Assembly (NCBI RefSeq): GCF_041200175.1
Contig: NZ_CP165728.1
Span: 310,001-374,000 of the forward strand
DNA length: 64,000 nt
Origin: Streptomyces sp. R33
GTDB lineage: Bacteria; Actinomycetota; Actinomycetes; Streptomycetales; Streptomycetaceae
Direction: 5' to 3'
Below the pieces are notes generated by a model. The model saw only the letters and a program-made list of their open reading frames with translations, was not told the DNA's origin and made no database searches. Shown in pieces: positions 53,350-63,119 of this stretch. A program made the translations under genes and the position numbers. How positions within the stretch are numbered: position 1 is the stretch's first letter; each line of letters starts with the position of its first letter.

Positions 53350-55266
53350 CTACGGAGTGTCGTAGACCTGCAGCATCGGGATCTCGACGATGTGCTGGGC
53401 ACTCGGCGGCCGCACCGTCTGGGTGCTGATGACCTGTGTCCCGGTGGCGTGGGCCGCTTCGGCCAGCTCTGTGAGGGCCTGATGAACCACGCTGCTGGCG
53501 ATGCCTTGTTGGTAGGGGTTGTCGAGCAGGAGCAGGCCGGGGAAGGCACATTCCTCGTCAAGGTCCGAGTCGAGGAACAGGGTGGCGTAGCTGTAGGCCA
53601 GGAAGAAGAGAACCTTCGCCTCTGCGCCCAGACCTTGATCCCACGGCTTTGAGCCGACGTAGAAGGTGAGGTCGGAGTCTCTGATCGAGACTTGTCCGGC
53701 CACCCACAGCGTTTCCCTGTAACGGTCGAGAAAGCCGTTCATGCGATCGGCGAAGATGGAGCAGCGGTCCATGGGGCTCAGCCCGGACGGCGCTGAGTTT
53801 GCCTGTTCCTTCTCGATCCGCTCGACCATCTGCTGCGCGGAGAGCACGCTGCGATGCGCATCGGTACGCCGTTGGAAGATCTCTTCCATCGCGGGGAAGA
53901 CCGTCAGCTTGTGTTCCAGCTGCGCGATCTGCGCGGCGAGACCTTCCAACGTAGCCATGAAGGGAGCCAGCTCCGCCGCGCGGCGCTGGTTGAGTTCTTG
54001 GGCCAGCTGAGCCTGCTGCACGTGCAAGTGCTGCTGACGGGTTCGCGCGGACTCCAGGTCGGCCCGGGAGCGCGCGATGACGTCATCCAGATCGGCCAGC
54101 TCTGACTTCAGGGACCTGATCTCCACCTGTGCTCTGCGTTGACGCTTGTCGTCGTCCACGGGCTGGAAGCAGAGGTAGCAGGCATCCTCGTCGTGGTCGC
54201 GGTGCGGGTCGACGTTCTGCTCGCACGCTGGGCACAGCCGGACCGGAAGCGTGTCGAACACCTCGATGGAGGTCGCCAGGCGCTCCATGCGGCTTACCTC
54301 CGCGGTGACCGTCCGAGCCGAACGCTGGTGCTCCTCCAGGAGATGCCCGAGGTTGGCCACCTCCTCGGTCGCCTGACGGAGGCGGTTAGTGATGTCGCTG
54401 TACACGTCCGTCAGCGAGGGGTCGTACCCGGCAGGGGAGCCGGCCGGGAGGCTCCCGTCGATGAGGCCCCGAATCTCGTCCGTCAGGAGCCGGCGACGCT
54501 CGTACACGGCATCGAGTTCGCGGCGGAGTTCGATCCGCGCGCGGGCAACCTCATCAGCGGAGCGGACGAGGGGAAGGCCCAGGTTCTGGGAGATTGCTGT
54601 CACAGCTTGGAGCGTGCTTTCGCGAACCTCTCGGTCGACGGCCTCGGCTTCGTTGAGGCGTCGTTTCGCTCGGGCGAGCTCGAAATCCCTGTTCGCTTGA
54701 GCAGTCCGTACCCGGGCGAAGCCCAGAAGCTGGCTGACGACGGCCCGCCGTGTGAACGGCTGCTCCTTATCGGCGAAGCTGGTCCAGGAGTCCTCGTTTC
54801 GGTAGAAGTGCCGCAAGGTGTTGCGGAAGGACAAAGGGGTTTGCTCGGTGGCTGAGGTCGCATGGAGGCCCTTGGGGATGAGCAGGTTGGGCCAGCCCAG
54901 TTCGTTCAGCATCCAGTCGGAGAAGTCGGCGGCCGCGATCTCGTCGCCGTTTATGCCGATCTTGCCCATACGCCCATGGGTGAAGTACCTCGTGAGTCTG
55001 TACGGCCGACCGTCGACCCGGAGATCCGTACTAACCTCGACGTGCTCACTGGCGACGGCGGCCTTGAGGGCGTCGGCTGGGCTTCCCCGGTCGCCCAGGC
55101 AGTAGTCGATCACGTTGAGGGTCGTGGTCTTCGAACTGTTCCGGACACCGGTGAGGATGTTGAGTTTGCCCGACTCGAAGGCGTACTCGTCCAGCTCGCC
55201 GCTGTGATGGACCAGGGAGACCTTCTCGATCCGCAGGCCGCGCTCGGAGGTACGGGGCTCACTCAT
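53350..55266 (-). CDS. Rad50/SMC-like ATPase of Lamassu/ABC-3C-type operon
   Basis: 638 residues. The N-terminal ABC half (LRIEKVSLVHHSGELDEYAF, then ILTGVRNSSKTTTLNVIDYC) contains an unusual P-loop with Ser in place of the second Gly (residues 40-47). Long coiled coils flank a zinc-hook-like pair CPACEQN and CYLCFQ near the middle. The C-terminal half has LLLLDNPYQQG as Walker B and HATGTQVISTQTV, as in DUF3732-type ATPases. It is the third gene of the operon; its ATG overlaps the stop of the middle gene. Expected to sense or hold DNA and unleash the nuclease. Confidence 0.8.
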   Translation of the reverse strand: MSEPRTSERGLRIEKVSLVHHSGELDEYAFESGKLNILTGVRNSSKTTTLNVIDYCLGDRGSPADALKAAVASEHVEVSTDLRVDGRPYRLTRYFTHGRMGKIGINGDEIAAADFSDWMLNELGWPNLLIPKGLHATSATEQTPLSFRNTLRHFYRNEDSWTSFADKEQPFTRRAVVSQLLGFARVRTAQANRDFELARAKRRLNEAEAVDREVRESTLQAVTAISQNLGLPLVRSADEVARARIELRRELDAVYERRRLLTDEIRGLIDGSLPAGSPAGYDPSLTDVYSDITNRLRQATEEVANLGHLLEEHQRSARTVTAEVSRMERLATSIEVFDTLPVRLCPACEQNVDPHRDHDEDACYLCFQPVDDDKRQRRAQVEIRSLKSELADLDDVIARSRADLESARTRQQHLHVQQAQLAQELNQRRAAELAPFMATLEGLAAQIAQLEHKLTVFPAMEEIFQRRTDAHRSVLSAQQMVERIEKEQANSAPSGLSPMDRCSIFADRMNGFLDRYRETLWVAGQVSIRDSDLTFYVGSKPWDQGLGAEAKVLFFLAYSYATLFLDSDLDEECAFPGLLLLDNPYQQGIASSVVHQALTELAEAAHATGTQVISTQTVRPPSAQHIVEIPMLQVYDTP

Positions 55267-55844
55267 GGTCGGATCTCCTGATGGAACGTCGCGTTGCCGA
55301 CCTCGTCGGGGAACAGGTCGTAAATGAGTTCTTTCAGATCGGTGCCCGACATCGTCGCCAGGTTGCCCTGCATGGCTTCACAGCGGCGCACCAGGGGCTC
55401 GAATTGCTCCATCGCCGCGAAGCGTGCTGCTGCGGCCTTGCCAGCCGCGGTGAGCTTCACGCGCTCGGGGGTGTAGGAAACGGTGATGGAGACCAGACCG
55501 CGCGCGGAGAGGAAGGACAGGAACTGGCGGTACCGGTGATCCCAGGGACCGTATCGGTAGCGCACCATCGGCGCCTCGATCTCGGCAGCGTCCGAGGCGA
55601 CATACCGGCCCTGCCGGTCATTCATCCCTGGCAGGGCAGCGTGGGCTCGCTCGAGGAACCCCGGGTAGCGCAGAAAGAAGTCGAGCTTCGCGAACTTCGT
55701 CCGCCCCGCGATGTATGGACCGGGGCTCTCTCCGCACAGGTGGATGAGGAGCAGCAGCCGGGAGGCGTGAAAGTCGACTGAGTCGTCCGGGTCCCAGGCC
55801 CTGTGGGCGGGCGGCACGGCCTGCCTGCCGATCTTATGAGGCAT
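55263..55844 (-). CDS. winged-helix middle component of the defence operon
   Basis: 193 residues. DSVDFHASRLLLLIHLCGES is followed by FAKLDFFLRYPGFLERA, YRYGPWDHRYRQFLSFLSAR and a winged-helix end (GLVSITVSYTPERVKLTAAGKAAAARF). The small middle proteins of ABC-three-component and Lamassu systems have this look. It overlaps the nuclease gene by 11 bp upstream and the ATPase gene by 4 bp downstream, so all three must be co-translated. Confidence 0.7.
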   Translation of the reverse strand: MPHKIGRQAVPPAHRAWDPDDSVDFHASRLLLLIHLCGESPGPYIAGRTKFAKLDFFLRYPGFLERAHAALPGMNDRQGRYVASDAAEIEAPMVRYRYGPWDHRYRQFLSFLSARGLVSITVSYTPERVKLTAAGKAAAARFAAMEQFEPLVRRCEAMQGNLATMSGTDLKELIYDLFPDEVGNATFHQEIRP

Positions 55845-56931
55845 CTTCGTACCTGTTCTGGCAGCGTGCAGTGATGTCGCTCAGCACCGCCACGGCCTGG
55901 CTGAAGTCCACTTCCCCGGACTGCACCTCGGGAAGCTGGACGATCGCCTCCAGGATGGCTGCGTATGCCAGCTGACCAGTGGCGATGGAGCCGCCACGCC
56001 TACGGGCCGAAGTCAGCTGACAGATGGCGTAGACCTTGTCTGCGAAGGCGGCGAGGCGTTGACGGCCAAGTCCTACGGTGCTGCGCTGGGCCTGGCGGAA
56101 GGCGAGCATCGCCTCATGCTGGCGCTCGGCTTCGGCCTCAAGTACGCCGGCGGGACGGAGCTTCTGTTGGAGAGTCATCAGACGCTCGGTGGAGCCGTCA
56201 CTGCGCAAGCCGGTGACCTTGCGGATGCAGCCGTCCAGGATGGCTCGGAAGTCCTCAGCAGTGTGACTTCGCGGACTCAGCTCGGCTGCGCTTCGCGCGA
56301 TGTACTGGGCCAGCCCGCTCAGTACCTCGTCGACCTCAGTGACCAGGGGTTCCTGCCCGAGGTAGTCCTTGATCAGCGGGACCAAGCGCCGGTGTGCCTC
56401 GCTTTCGACGTGCTCCGTTGTGCGGGCTGTGATGAGGACATCCAGGCGGTCGACGCACCATCCGACGTCCCGACCGTCACGCAGACTCAGCCCCGCGAGC
56501 TTCCCCACCACTTTGGTGTGGGTCGCACTACTCACTGGCTCACGCTTGCCGCCGCGCTCGCAGGCGAAGGGGTACAGGTCCGCGAAGGGCGTCTCGTTGA
56601 CGATGAGGGCGAACCGCGTGCCCTCGGGGAGCGGCTTTCCCATGAACAGCTTGCCGAGGTAGCTCGACTCCGCTGTTCTGTTCCCTTCCTTCTTGGACAT
56701 GTCGGGACGGCAGACGTCGGCGATGCTGTGGCGCTTTCCGGGACCTTCTACCGTCTTCACCTGACGGTAGAAAGGCACGTCCCCCCGATAGCAGAGGATG
56801 TCTTCCAAATCCTCCCAGGAGACTTCCGTCCAGTGGCCATCCAGCATGTCAAGACAGTCCAGCAGGGTCACCGCGTCTTGGTAGAGGAAGCCGCGCCGAC
56901 TCCGGCGCCCCCCATCAGCAGGTAGCGTCAC
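55834..56931 (-). CDS. DUF4297/Cap4-like nuclease, effector of the defence operon
   Basis: 365 residues from the GTG at 56931, with AGGAG six bases upstream; 56964 is a less likely start. The N-terminal domain has the DUF4297 PD-(D/E)xK pattern: GFLYQDAVTLLDCLDML, VSWEDLEDILCYRGD and FYRQVKTVEG with Gln-x-Lys, then SSYLGKLFMG. The rest is helical. In Lamassu (DdmABC) a nuclease of this kind leads the operon, followed by a middle gene and an SMC-like gene, the same order as here. Confidence 0.78.
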   Translation of the reverse strand: MTLPADGGRRSRRGFLYQDAVTLLDCLDMLDGHWTEVSWEDLEDILCYRGDVPFYRQVKTVEGPGKRHSIADVCRPDMSKKEGNRTAESSYLGKLFMGKPLPEGTRFALIVNETPFADLYPFACERGGKREPVSSATHTKVVGKLAGLSLRDGRDVGWCVDRLDVLITARTTEHVESEAHRRLVPLIKDYLGQEPLVTEVDEVLSGLAQYIARSAAELSPRSHTAEDFRAILDGCIRKVTGLRSDGSTERLMTLQQKLRPAGVLEAEAERQHEAMLAFRQAQRSTVGLGRQRLAAFADKVYAICQLTSARRRGGSIATGQLAYAAILEAIVQLPEVQSGEVDFSQAVAVLSDITARCQNRYEDAS

Positions 56932-57244
56932 CGGCGCTCCTGCTGCGTCGCCGAGCGGCCACAACCGCAGCAGCGATGCAAGTTCCTATTCGCACGGCGC
57001 CCCCCAACTACGTGTGGAGAGTGCAGTAGATCACCCAGTGAATGCGGATCGCAACGGTCCGTTCAGATAGATCCGGAAGGTGTGAGGTGCCCAGCGCGCT
57101 GCACCCCATTGCCGAGTTCCAGTTGTCGGATGGATGTGCAGAGCTCCGTCTGGAGTCTTCGCATACCCGGCAGCGCCGAGGCCCAGGGTCACGGCGCCCC
57201 GGGTCTCCACTTCGCTGACCCCCAGTTCAACGATGGGCGATGGC
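56932..57244. other. gap, probably promoter of the defence operon
   Basis: No gene supported. It separates the start of the leftward defence operon from the end of the leftward helicase remnant. No clear terminator or promoter box was recognised. Confidence 0.45.
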
Positions 57245-59775
57245 TCACGCCCAGGCGACGCCGAGCTTCGCGAGGGCGGCGAGTTGGTCGGCGGTGAGCT
57301 TGTCGCGGCGGCTCTTGGTGTTGGAGACCCATACGCCCAGCTTCACGATCACCGGCTCCGCCTCGCCCTCGACCGCGATCTCCTCGCCGTGGGCGCGGGG
57401 GACCGGCCGGTGGGCTCCTTCCCGCTCCACCCACTGCGTGAGGGCGGCCAGGCCCCGCTGGAACGCCTGCTGCGCCTTGCTCGGCCCCTTCACCCCACGA
57501 CCGGCCGCGGGGACGGGAGCGGGCGCCGCCTGGTCGGGTTGTACGCCCAGCACGGTCAGCCGTTCCTGCTGTTCGGGCAGGAGCCGCGCCCAGGTGGCCG
57601 GCTGCTTCTGCTGGTGGAGCCACTTGCCGATGTCGTCGCCGTCCATGAGCACGCCGGGGGCGATCTCGGGCAGCTGCCCGTCGGCGTCGACCAGGTCGGC
57701 CAGGACGCGGTACTGCCGTTGCCAGTCCAGGGGCCAGGGGCAGTTCCAGTCCTTGTCGATCGCGGTCAGCTGCGCCGCGCGGGTCGTCGCGGTGTCCTCG
57801 TTCTTGCCGAGACCGTTCTTCGCGCCCTTCCGTCGGAGGTTGGCCATGTGCTGGCCGACCGGGACCATCGCCTCGTCCTCGCCCCACATGGCGTCCTGTC
57901 GGGGTGCGAGGTGTCCGGTGGCCCGCCGGTAGGACCGGAGCACGGCGAGCTTGGCCTCCCACGCCTCCTCGCCGGGCTCCCACACCATCCCGGCCTCCGG
58001 CGCGTCCAGCAGCGTCTTGCGCCGGTCCTCGAGCTCCCCGGCGCGCAGGGCCTTGCGCTGCTGGTGCACCCACCGCCCGAGCGGGAACGCCTTGGTGATG
58101 CCGACTTCGGTCTCGGTGTCGTACGGGACGGCGTACAGGCCGGTGATCCCGTTCTCCGCCCGCCATCGGATCAGGGCCTGGTATCCCTCCAGCCAAACCA
58201 GGGACTCGGGCCGGTAGACCCGGGTGCGCAGGAACGCGGCGATGGTGGCGGCGTCCCGGGGAGAGGAAAAGTGGAGCAGGGCTGACTCCGCGGCGGCGTC
58301 GGCGCCGTCTTCCTGGTCCTCGCCTTCCCCGCCGGCGCCGACGATCCGCCCGTCCTCGTCGCGGCGAACGTGAACTTTGTGCTTCCCGCTGGTGAGGGCG
58401 CGGGAGGCGAGCTGCTCGACGAGGCGGTCGTCATGACTGCGGAGGCCCTGGAGGACCGCTACAAGCGGCTTGAAGCTCGCGGAGGCGACCATGTCGGTCG
58501 GGTCCTTGCCCGGCTCCAGGAACACCGGCACGATGATCCTGGCGACCTTCGTGGAGCCGTCCTTGTTGAGTCGGAGCGCGCGGCCGATGTTCTGGACGAT
58601 TTCGACTTGGGAGCCGCGGGTGTCGGCGAAGCAGATCGCTTCCACCCCGCGCTCGCCGGTGATGTCGACGCCCTCGCCCAGGACGCGTACGGAGGCGAGG
58701 AACGCCCGCTGTACGCGTCGGTTGTTCGCGTCGATGCCGTTGGCGAACTGGCGCAGGACTTCGCGTCGCTCAGTGACGAGGTGGTCGCCGCACAGCCATG
58801 CCGACCAGACGCGGTCCGGTGGGACGTGGCGGCCGGCCTCCAGCTCGTAGAACTCGGCCCTGATTGCCGACTTCGGTAGCTTGGCCGCGGCCGCCAAGTC
58901 GGCGTCGGAGGCGTCGGTGTCGTACAGCTCGGCAGCGGTCTCCGGGAGCTTGTCCGCGAACGCGGCCGCTTCCTCCACCTTCTGGTGGAAGGTCATGACG
59001 GTACGCAGGTTGTACGCCGCAGCGTGCTCCAGGAGCGCGGCCTGCAGCAGCGCCAGACGCCGGCCCCGCCGCGCCTCCTCGGACTCTCCGAGTACAGGCG
59101 ACGGGTCGCGGATCTCCAGCACGTCGATCTCGAACCCGGCGAGAATCCCCCGCTCGATCGCCTCCGCGAGCCCCAGCTCGGCGATCCAGGCGCCGTAGGT
59201 GCCGTCCGGGTCGTCGGCCATGCTCGCGATCTCCAGCTCCTGGCCGCCGGCGCCCTTCTGCGGGCGTGCCGCTGCGAGGATGCGGGGGGTGGCGGTGAGG
59301 TAGAGCCGGAAGTCGGCGGGGATGCGGTTGTTGTCGTGGATGGCCGCCCAGGGCCGTCCGAGGTCGCCTGCGGTGCCGTGGGCCTCGTCGACGATCGCGA
59401 GGTCGAAGCCCGCCGTCCGCTGCCCGTACAGCCGCTCCCCGCCCGTCAGGGCGGCCTCCAGGGGCCCGCGAACCTTCCGCTGGCCCTCGGGTGCGTCGTT
59501 GTCTTCGCGGTCCACGAGGGAGGCGCACGTGGCGAAGACAACGACGGGCCCGGACCCGGCCCACAGGGCAAGCTGAACCGGGTTGGTCGTCGTGCGCACG
59601 CCCAGCTCGTTGAGGACCGGGTCGTTCTCCAGCGAGCAGACGGCGATCATCGGGGCCCGGTGGCCCACCAGGCGCCACGCCTGGGCGGTCTGCGCGAGCA
59701 GGTCCAGGGTGGGGACGGTGACGAGGATCCGGCCGCCGGGGAAGCACTCCAACGCGCTCGCTGCGATCTCTCGGG
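57245..59775 (-). pseudogene. DEAD/DEAH helicase with helicase-associated repeats, 5' truncated
   Basis: About 843 codons. It begins inside the first RecA-like domain (ALECFPGGRILVTVPTLDLL); the upstream P-loop is missing, cut at about 59775 where the repeat region starts. Downstream motifs are intact: IVDEAHGTAG, LYLTATPR, FLASVRVLGEGVDI and QNIGRALRLN. The C-terminal part has repeated helicase-associated domains (LGRWVHQQRKALRAG, VGQHMANLRRKG, IGKWLHQQKQ, LGVWVSNTKSRR). Without a P-loop it cannot hydrolyse ATP. A GTG or ATG inside may still drive translation. Confidence 0.8.
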
Positions 59776-60624
59776 TTGGTGTCAGTGGTGGTGAGTGTCA
59801 GTGGCTGGGGCCGTGCTCGGTGGCCTTTGTGGCTGGTCGGAGATGTGTTGATCGCCGTTTTGCACTGTCGTGAGGCGAGAGATTTCACTGTCATGAGGCG
59901 TTATCTCATGGTGGGTGATGCTGTCTCAGGTTCGAGAGTTCTGATGCAGTGAGGCCCGTGGGCGCGGTTTGCTCGAGGGGTGGATTCCCGGTGTGAGGTC
60001 TCACCGATGCTGCGGTAGCCGCGCGACTTTGACCTGTGGTCCCGCAGATGTGCTGAGAGAGTCCTGGGGGCGGTTTGCGGGAGGAGTGCTCGCCTGAACT
60101 GCGATCCTGCAGGTTGGTTGCAACTGCCGCAGATGCTATGAGAACGCCTACGGGGGCCTGGGGAGTGGTGTCACGGGCGTTCATGACCTTGAAGGTCGCT
60201 GTGCCAGTGTGAGGTCTCACCGATGCTGCGGTAGCCGCGCGACTTTGACCTGTGGTCCCGCAGATGTGCTGAGAGAGTCCTGGGGGCGGTTTGCGGGAGG
60301 AGTGCTCGCCTGAACTGCGATCCTGCAGGTTGGTTGCAACTGCCGCAGATGCTATGAGAACGCCTACGGGGGCCTGGGGAGTGGTGTCACGGGCGTTCAT
60401 GACCTTGAAGGTCGCTGTGCCAGTGGTGCCGGGGTGCCTCCAGCGCTGTGCGATGGGGAGCAGGAGTAGTGGGCAGCAGTCCCGCGGAAGCTCCGCTGCT
60501 GGTGGGCGCGCGGATCGCGCGGGCTCTTCGGGACAATGGGTCGACTACTCGTTCGGGCTAACGAAGCGTCAGGACGTGAGGAAACGGGAGCGGGGGAGCC
60601 CCGGCGGCCACTTTGCACCGTGGG
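59776..60624. other. gap dominated by a tandem duplication
   Basis: No gene supported. A leftward frame through 59906-60400 exists only because the 216-bp repeat unit is a multiple of three and happens to lack stops. The remainder shows no coding signal. Confidence 0.55.
59991..60422. repeat. perfect 216-bp tandem duplication
   Basis: Units 59991-60206 and 60207-60422 appear identical. Each starts with a GTGAGGTCTCAC palindrome and contains several short GC dyads. It adjoins the point where the helicase gene is truncated. Confidence 0.92.
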
Positions 60625-61479
60625 TCACGGATAGGAGTCCAGGGCCCGGAACAGCGCCCGCAGCCGGGCGCAGCGTGCGGCACCGATGGGCCAGGAGCCG
60701 GGTGGGGACGTGGTGGAGGTTAAGCAAAAGAGCTCGCAGGTGCCTGCTGCGGGAGCGTGGAGTGTGCCAGTGACTGCCGCGCCAAAGGAGTGGGGTGCGA
60801 GTACGAGATCGACGGCGATCGTCGCAAGATCACCGACGACGGCGTCGGCACCGGCTGTGATTGCGACTAGATCGCTGAGAGCGTCATCGACTGCGATAGC
60901 GACCGGGCCCCGCGGGTGAGCGAGACTCGTGGTGGCGAGGATCTTGCCCGCGGTCGGAAGTACGCAGAGCAGGCCGGGCGATGACCAGCCGGCGGCGGCG
61001 GGGACCGGGGCAGATGTGGAGACGACCGACGTTGCCGTGTAGCACCGGACGTTGCGCCGGCGGGCTGTGGGCGGCGCCCAGCCCGGTACGTCGAACCACG
61101 CCGTGACGACGCGGCTGGCCGAGGGCAGGAGCTCGAGCTGCGGGCGCAGACGCTGGAGCATCGCTGGCGAGAGGTAGGCGAAGACCACTTCGGCATCGAG
61201 CGGTGCGTCGAAGAAGCTCCGCTCGATCACGCGAGCACGACCGCCAGCGCCTGCGAGCCGCTCCCGCGCCCGTGCGGCCAAAGCGCCGTCGACCTCGTAG
61301 CCCGAGGCGTGAGCGCCTGCGTCGAGCGCCGCCACCATCACGCGGCCATCGCCGCAGCCGAGGTCGAGGAAGCGCTCGCCGGGCCGCAGACCGGCGAGCG
61401 CGAGCGCGTCGGCGATCTCTTCGTCGCCGAGCGGTGCCCAAAACGGCCAACCCCCGGCCGCATCCGTCGCGCCCGTCAC
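60625..61479 (-). CDS. class I SAM-dependent methyltransferase
   Basis: 284 residues from the GTG at 61479, which overlaps the stop of the upstream remnant (GTGA). The SAM-binding motif is FLDLGCGDGRVMVAALDAG near residue 40, then GYEVDGALAARARERLAG and VVFAYLSPAMLQRLRP. The C-terminal half is Ala/Val-rich and does not look like the usual fold; it may be a separate domain or an out-of-frame tail. Substrate unknown. Confidence 0.65.
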   Translation of the reverse strand: MTGATDAAGGWPFWAPLGDEEIADALALAGLRPGERFLDLGCGDGRVMVAALDAGAHASGYEVDGALAARARERLAGAGGRARVIERSFFDAPLDAEVVFAYLSPAMLQRLRPQLELLPSASRVVTAWFDVPGWAPPTARRRNVRCYTATSVVSTSAPVPAAAGWSSPGLLCVLPTAGKILATTSLAHPRGPVAIAVDDALSDLVAITAGADAVVGDLATIAVDLVLAPHSFGAAVTGTLHAPAAGTCELFCLTSTTSPPGSWPIGAARCARLRALFRALDSYP

Positions 61480-61955
61480 TCGCCGCCCCCGAGCGCACCG
61501 CGATGCTCCCAGTACGACCCGAGCTCCAATGCGCTGAAGCATTCTTCGACCTGCGCGGCCGTCTTGAGTCCCACGACCGCCGTGGTCACGCGCGGCTCAT
61601 CTAGGACGTAGCGCAGCGCCAGCTGCGCGGACGTCGGTCCGCCGGGGGCGACGGGCTCCGGCGGTTGTAGCGACGCCGCCAGCCGGATCCGCAGCCGCCG
61701 CTGCCCGGTCGAGAAGGAGCTTCGGATGTCGCCCGGGCCGTAGGTTTCGTCCTCGCGATGGGCGCCCGCGAGGAAGCCGTTGGCCACCGGCTCGCGGGCG
61801 ATCTTGTTGAGGTTGCAGCGCGAAGCGACTTTGGTGATCACTTGGATCACGGGTTCATGACCTCGACCTCGGCCAGCAGGGGCGCGACGCCAGCGAAGTA
61901 GGTGGCGGCGTCGGTTTGATTTCAAGCGCGCGATCGCCATCGGGTTCGTGGTCAC
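61476..61955 (-). pseudogene. aldo/keto reductase, C-terminal remnant
   Basis: The segment VASRCNLNKIAREPVANGFL, AGAHREDETYGPGDIRSSFS, TSAQLALRYVLDEPRVTTAV and KTAAQVEECFSALELG matches the C-terminal third of aldo/keto reductases (NADPH-binding loop region). The N-terminal barrel with the catalytic Tyr and Lys is absent and the first 40 codons read as noise. Dead remnant, upstream of the methyltransferase gene. Confidence 0.8.
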
Positions 61956-61958
61956 GTC

Positions 61959-63119
61959 TTACGACATCGCCTGCAGGACCCGCGCTCGAAGCGGCTCCCA
62001 CAGCAACTTGCCCAGAGGGGTTAGGGATCGCGTTGCGACCAAGGCTTCATCGAGAACCTGGAGCTGCCGAGGAAGCGTCACGGCATTTTGGTGAAAATGA
62101 TCGATATCGGCGGCACCAGCATCCATTGAAATACGGTTCCACAAAAAAATATTGGCCACTGCGTGATAGGCAACAAGGATTTTCCCGATGGGCCGGCCCG
62201 TGTCTCTTAGAGGGGAATGATATACCGTCGGGTCGGTACCGTCATCGAGTCTCCCGAGACGTCTCAAGATGTTGCAATACTGATGAGATGCCTCGTGCAC
62301 CAATGTTTCGGCGAGCGCCGCAGGGTTTCTATTTGCAGAGAAAGCGATCGTTGCTGGTCGCATGTTACTGCTGTGGCTCACATCCCGTCCCGATACAGGG
62401 GTTAGCGGCACGGCATACTTAACCACCTTGGTCACCCAGTCGAGATAGATAGGTGCAAAAGATTTAAGTAGATCGAACGCGGACTCGACATCTACGAGCA
62501 GTGAATCTGTGACAGTCGTCAGAGCGGTCGGCAATTCATCTGTCGAAGCTGCAGTGAAGGCTGGGCCCTGTGCCGCGAAGGCGGGCAGGAAAACTAGTTT
62601 GCCACCTCTGTGACTCAGGTACTGGAGCAGTGAGGTGCTGCTGTCATGCCCAACAAATCCTTTAACCGACGCATGCGTCTTAAGTTCTCCGCCCCTATTC
62701 TCTGCGAAGATACGGTCCGCAAATGGCAGCACGACGTTCTCATACCGTAGCCGCACCGGACTTCCAAGTCTGGCCTCCCAGCTGCCTTTGACTCCACACG
62801 CCTGCAACTGGAGCGCAAATTCGGATGCTGCGCCCCTTTGCGCCAGGCCAGGTGGGAAGCGCAGTGAGGACACTAGCTGACCAAAAGAAAGATCCCATGC
62901 GACTCGAAAAGACCCATCACCGGTGATGAACCTTTCAAGAATGCTACGGAGCCCAGTGCTCCAATCATCAAGATCGGCGCCTTGTCTCTGCAAGAACTGC
63001 CGAGCAAGCAATCTCCCGTGGTCACCAACTAGCACGTTCAGTAAGGCCGCACTGAGGGGCTCGAATGGGTTTGATAGCCCTTTACCTCCCTCGATTTCGG
63101 TAACCCAATCGATTGTCAC
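61959..63119 (-). CDS. HEXXH-motif peptide-modification protein
   Basis: 386 residues. The zinc-peptidase-like motif HEASH is at 275-279 (ETLVHEASHQYCNIL) in a mainly helical protein. Downstream PVYHSPLRDTGRPIGKILVA and FHQNAVTLPRQLQVLDEALV fit the family of HEXXH proteins that accompany radical SAM peptide maturases. The GTG start overlaps the stop of the radical SAM gene (GTGA), so the two are coupled. GC content is lower than in neighbouring DNA, suggesting recent transfer. It may hydroxylate or cleave the modified peptide; this is inference. Confidence 0.8.
   Translation of the reverse strand: MTIDWVTEIEGGKGLSNPFEPLSAALLNVLVGDHGRLLARQFLQRQGADLDDWSTGLRSILERFITGDGSFRVAWDLSFGQLVSSLRFPPGLAQRGAASEFALQLQACGVKGSWEARLGSPVRLRYENVVLPFADRIFAENRGGELKTHASVKGFVGHDSSTSLLQYLSHRGGKLVFLPAFAAQGPAFTAASTDELPTALTTVTDSLLVDVESAFDLLKSFAPIYLDWVTKVVKYAVPLTPVSGRDVSHSSNMRPATIAFSANRNPAALAETLVHEASHQYCNILRRLGRLDDGTDPTVYHSPLRDTGRPIGKILVAYHAVANIFLWNRISMDAGAADIDHFHQNAVTLPRQLQVLDEALVATRSLTPLGKLLWEPLRARVLQAMS

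Noticed and set aside
54150..54250. Cysteine pairs as a stand-alone zinc ribbon gene
   Set aside because: They sit between two coiled coils of one continuous ATPase frame and are better read as a hook.
59906..60400. Minus-strand frame with two identical 72-residue repeats
   Set aside because: The peptide repeat is only the product of the 216-bp DNA duplication; no start signal and no protein-like pattern.
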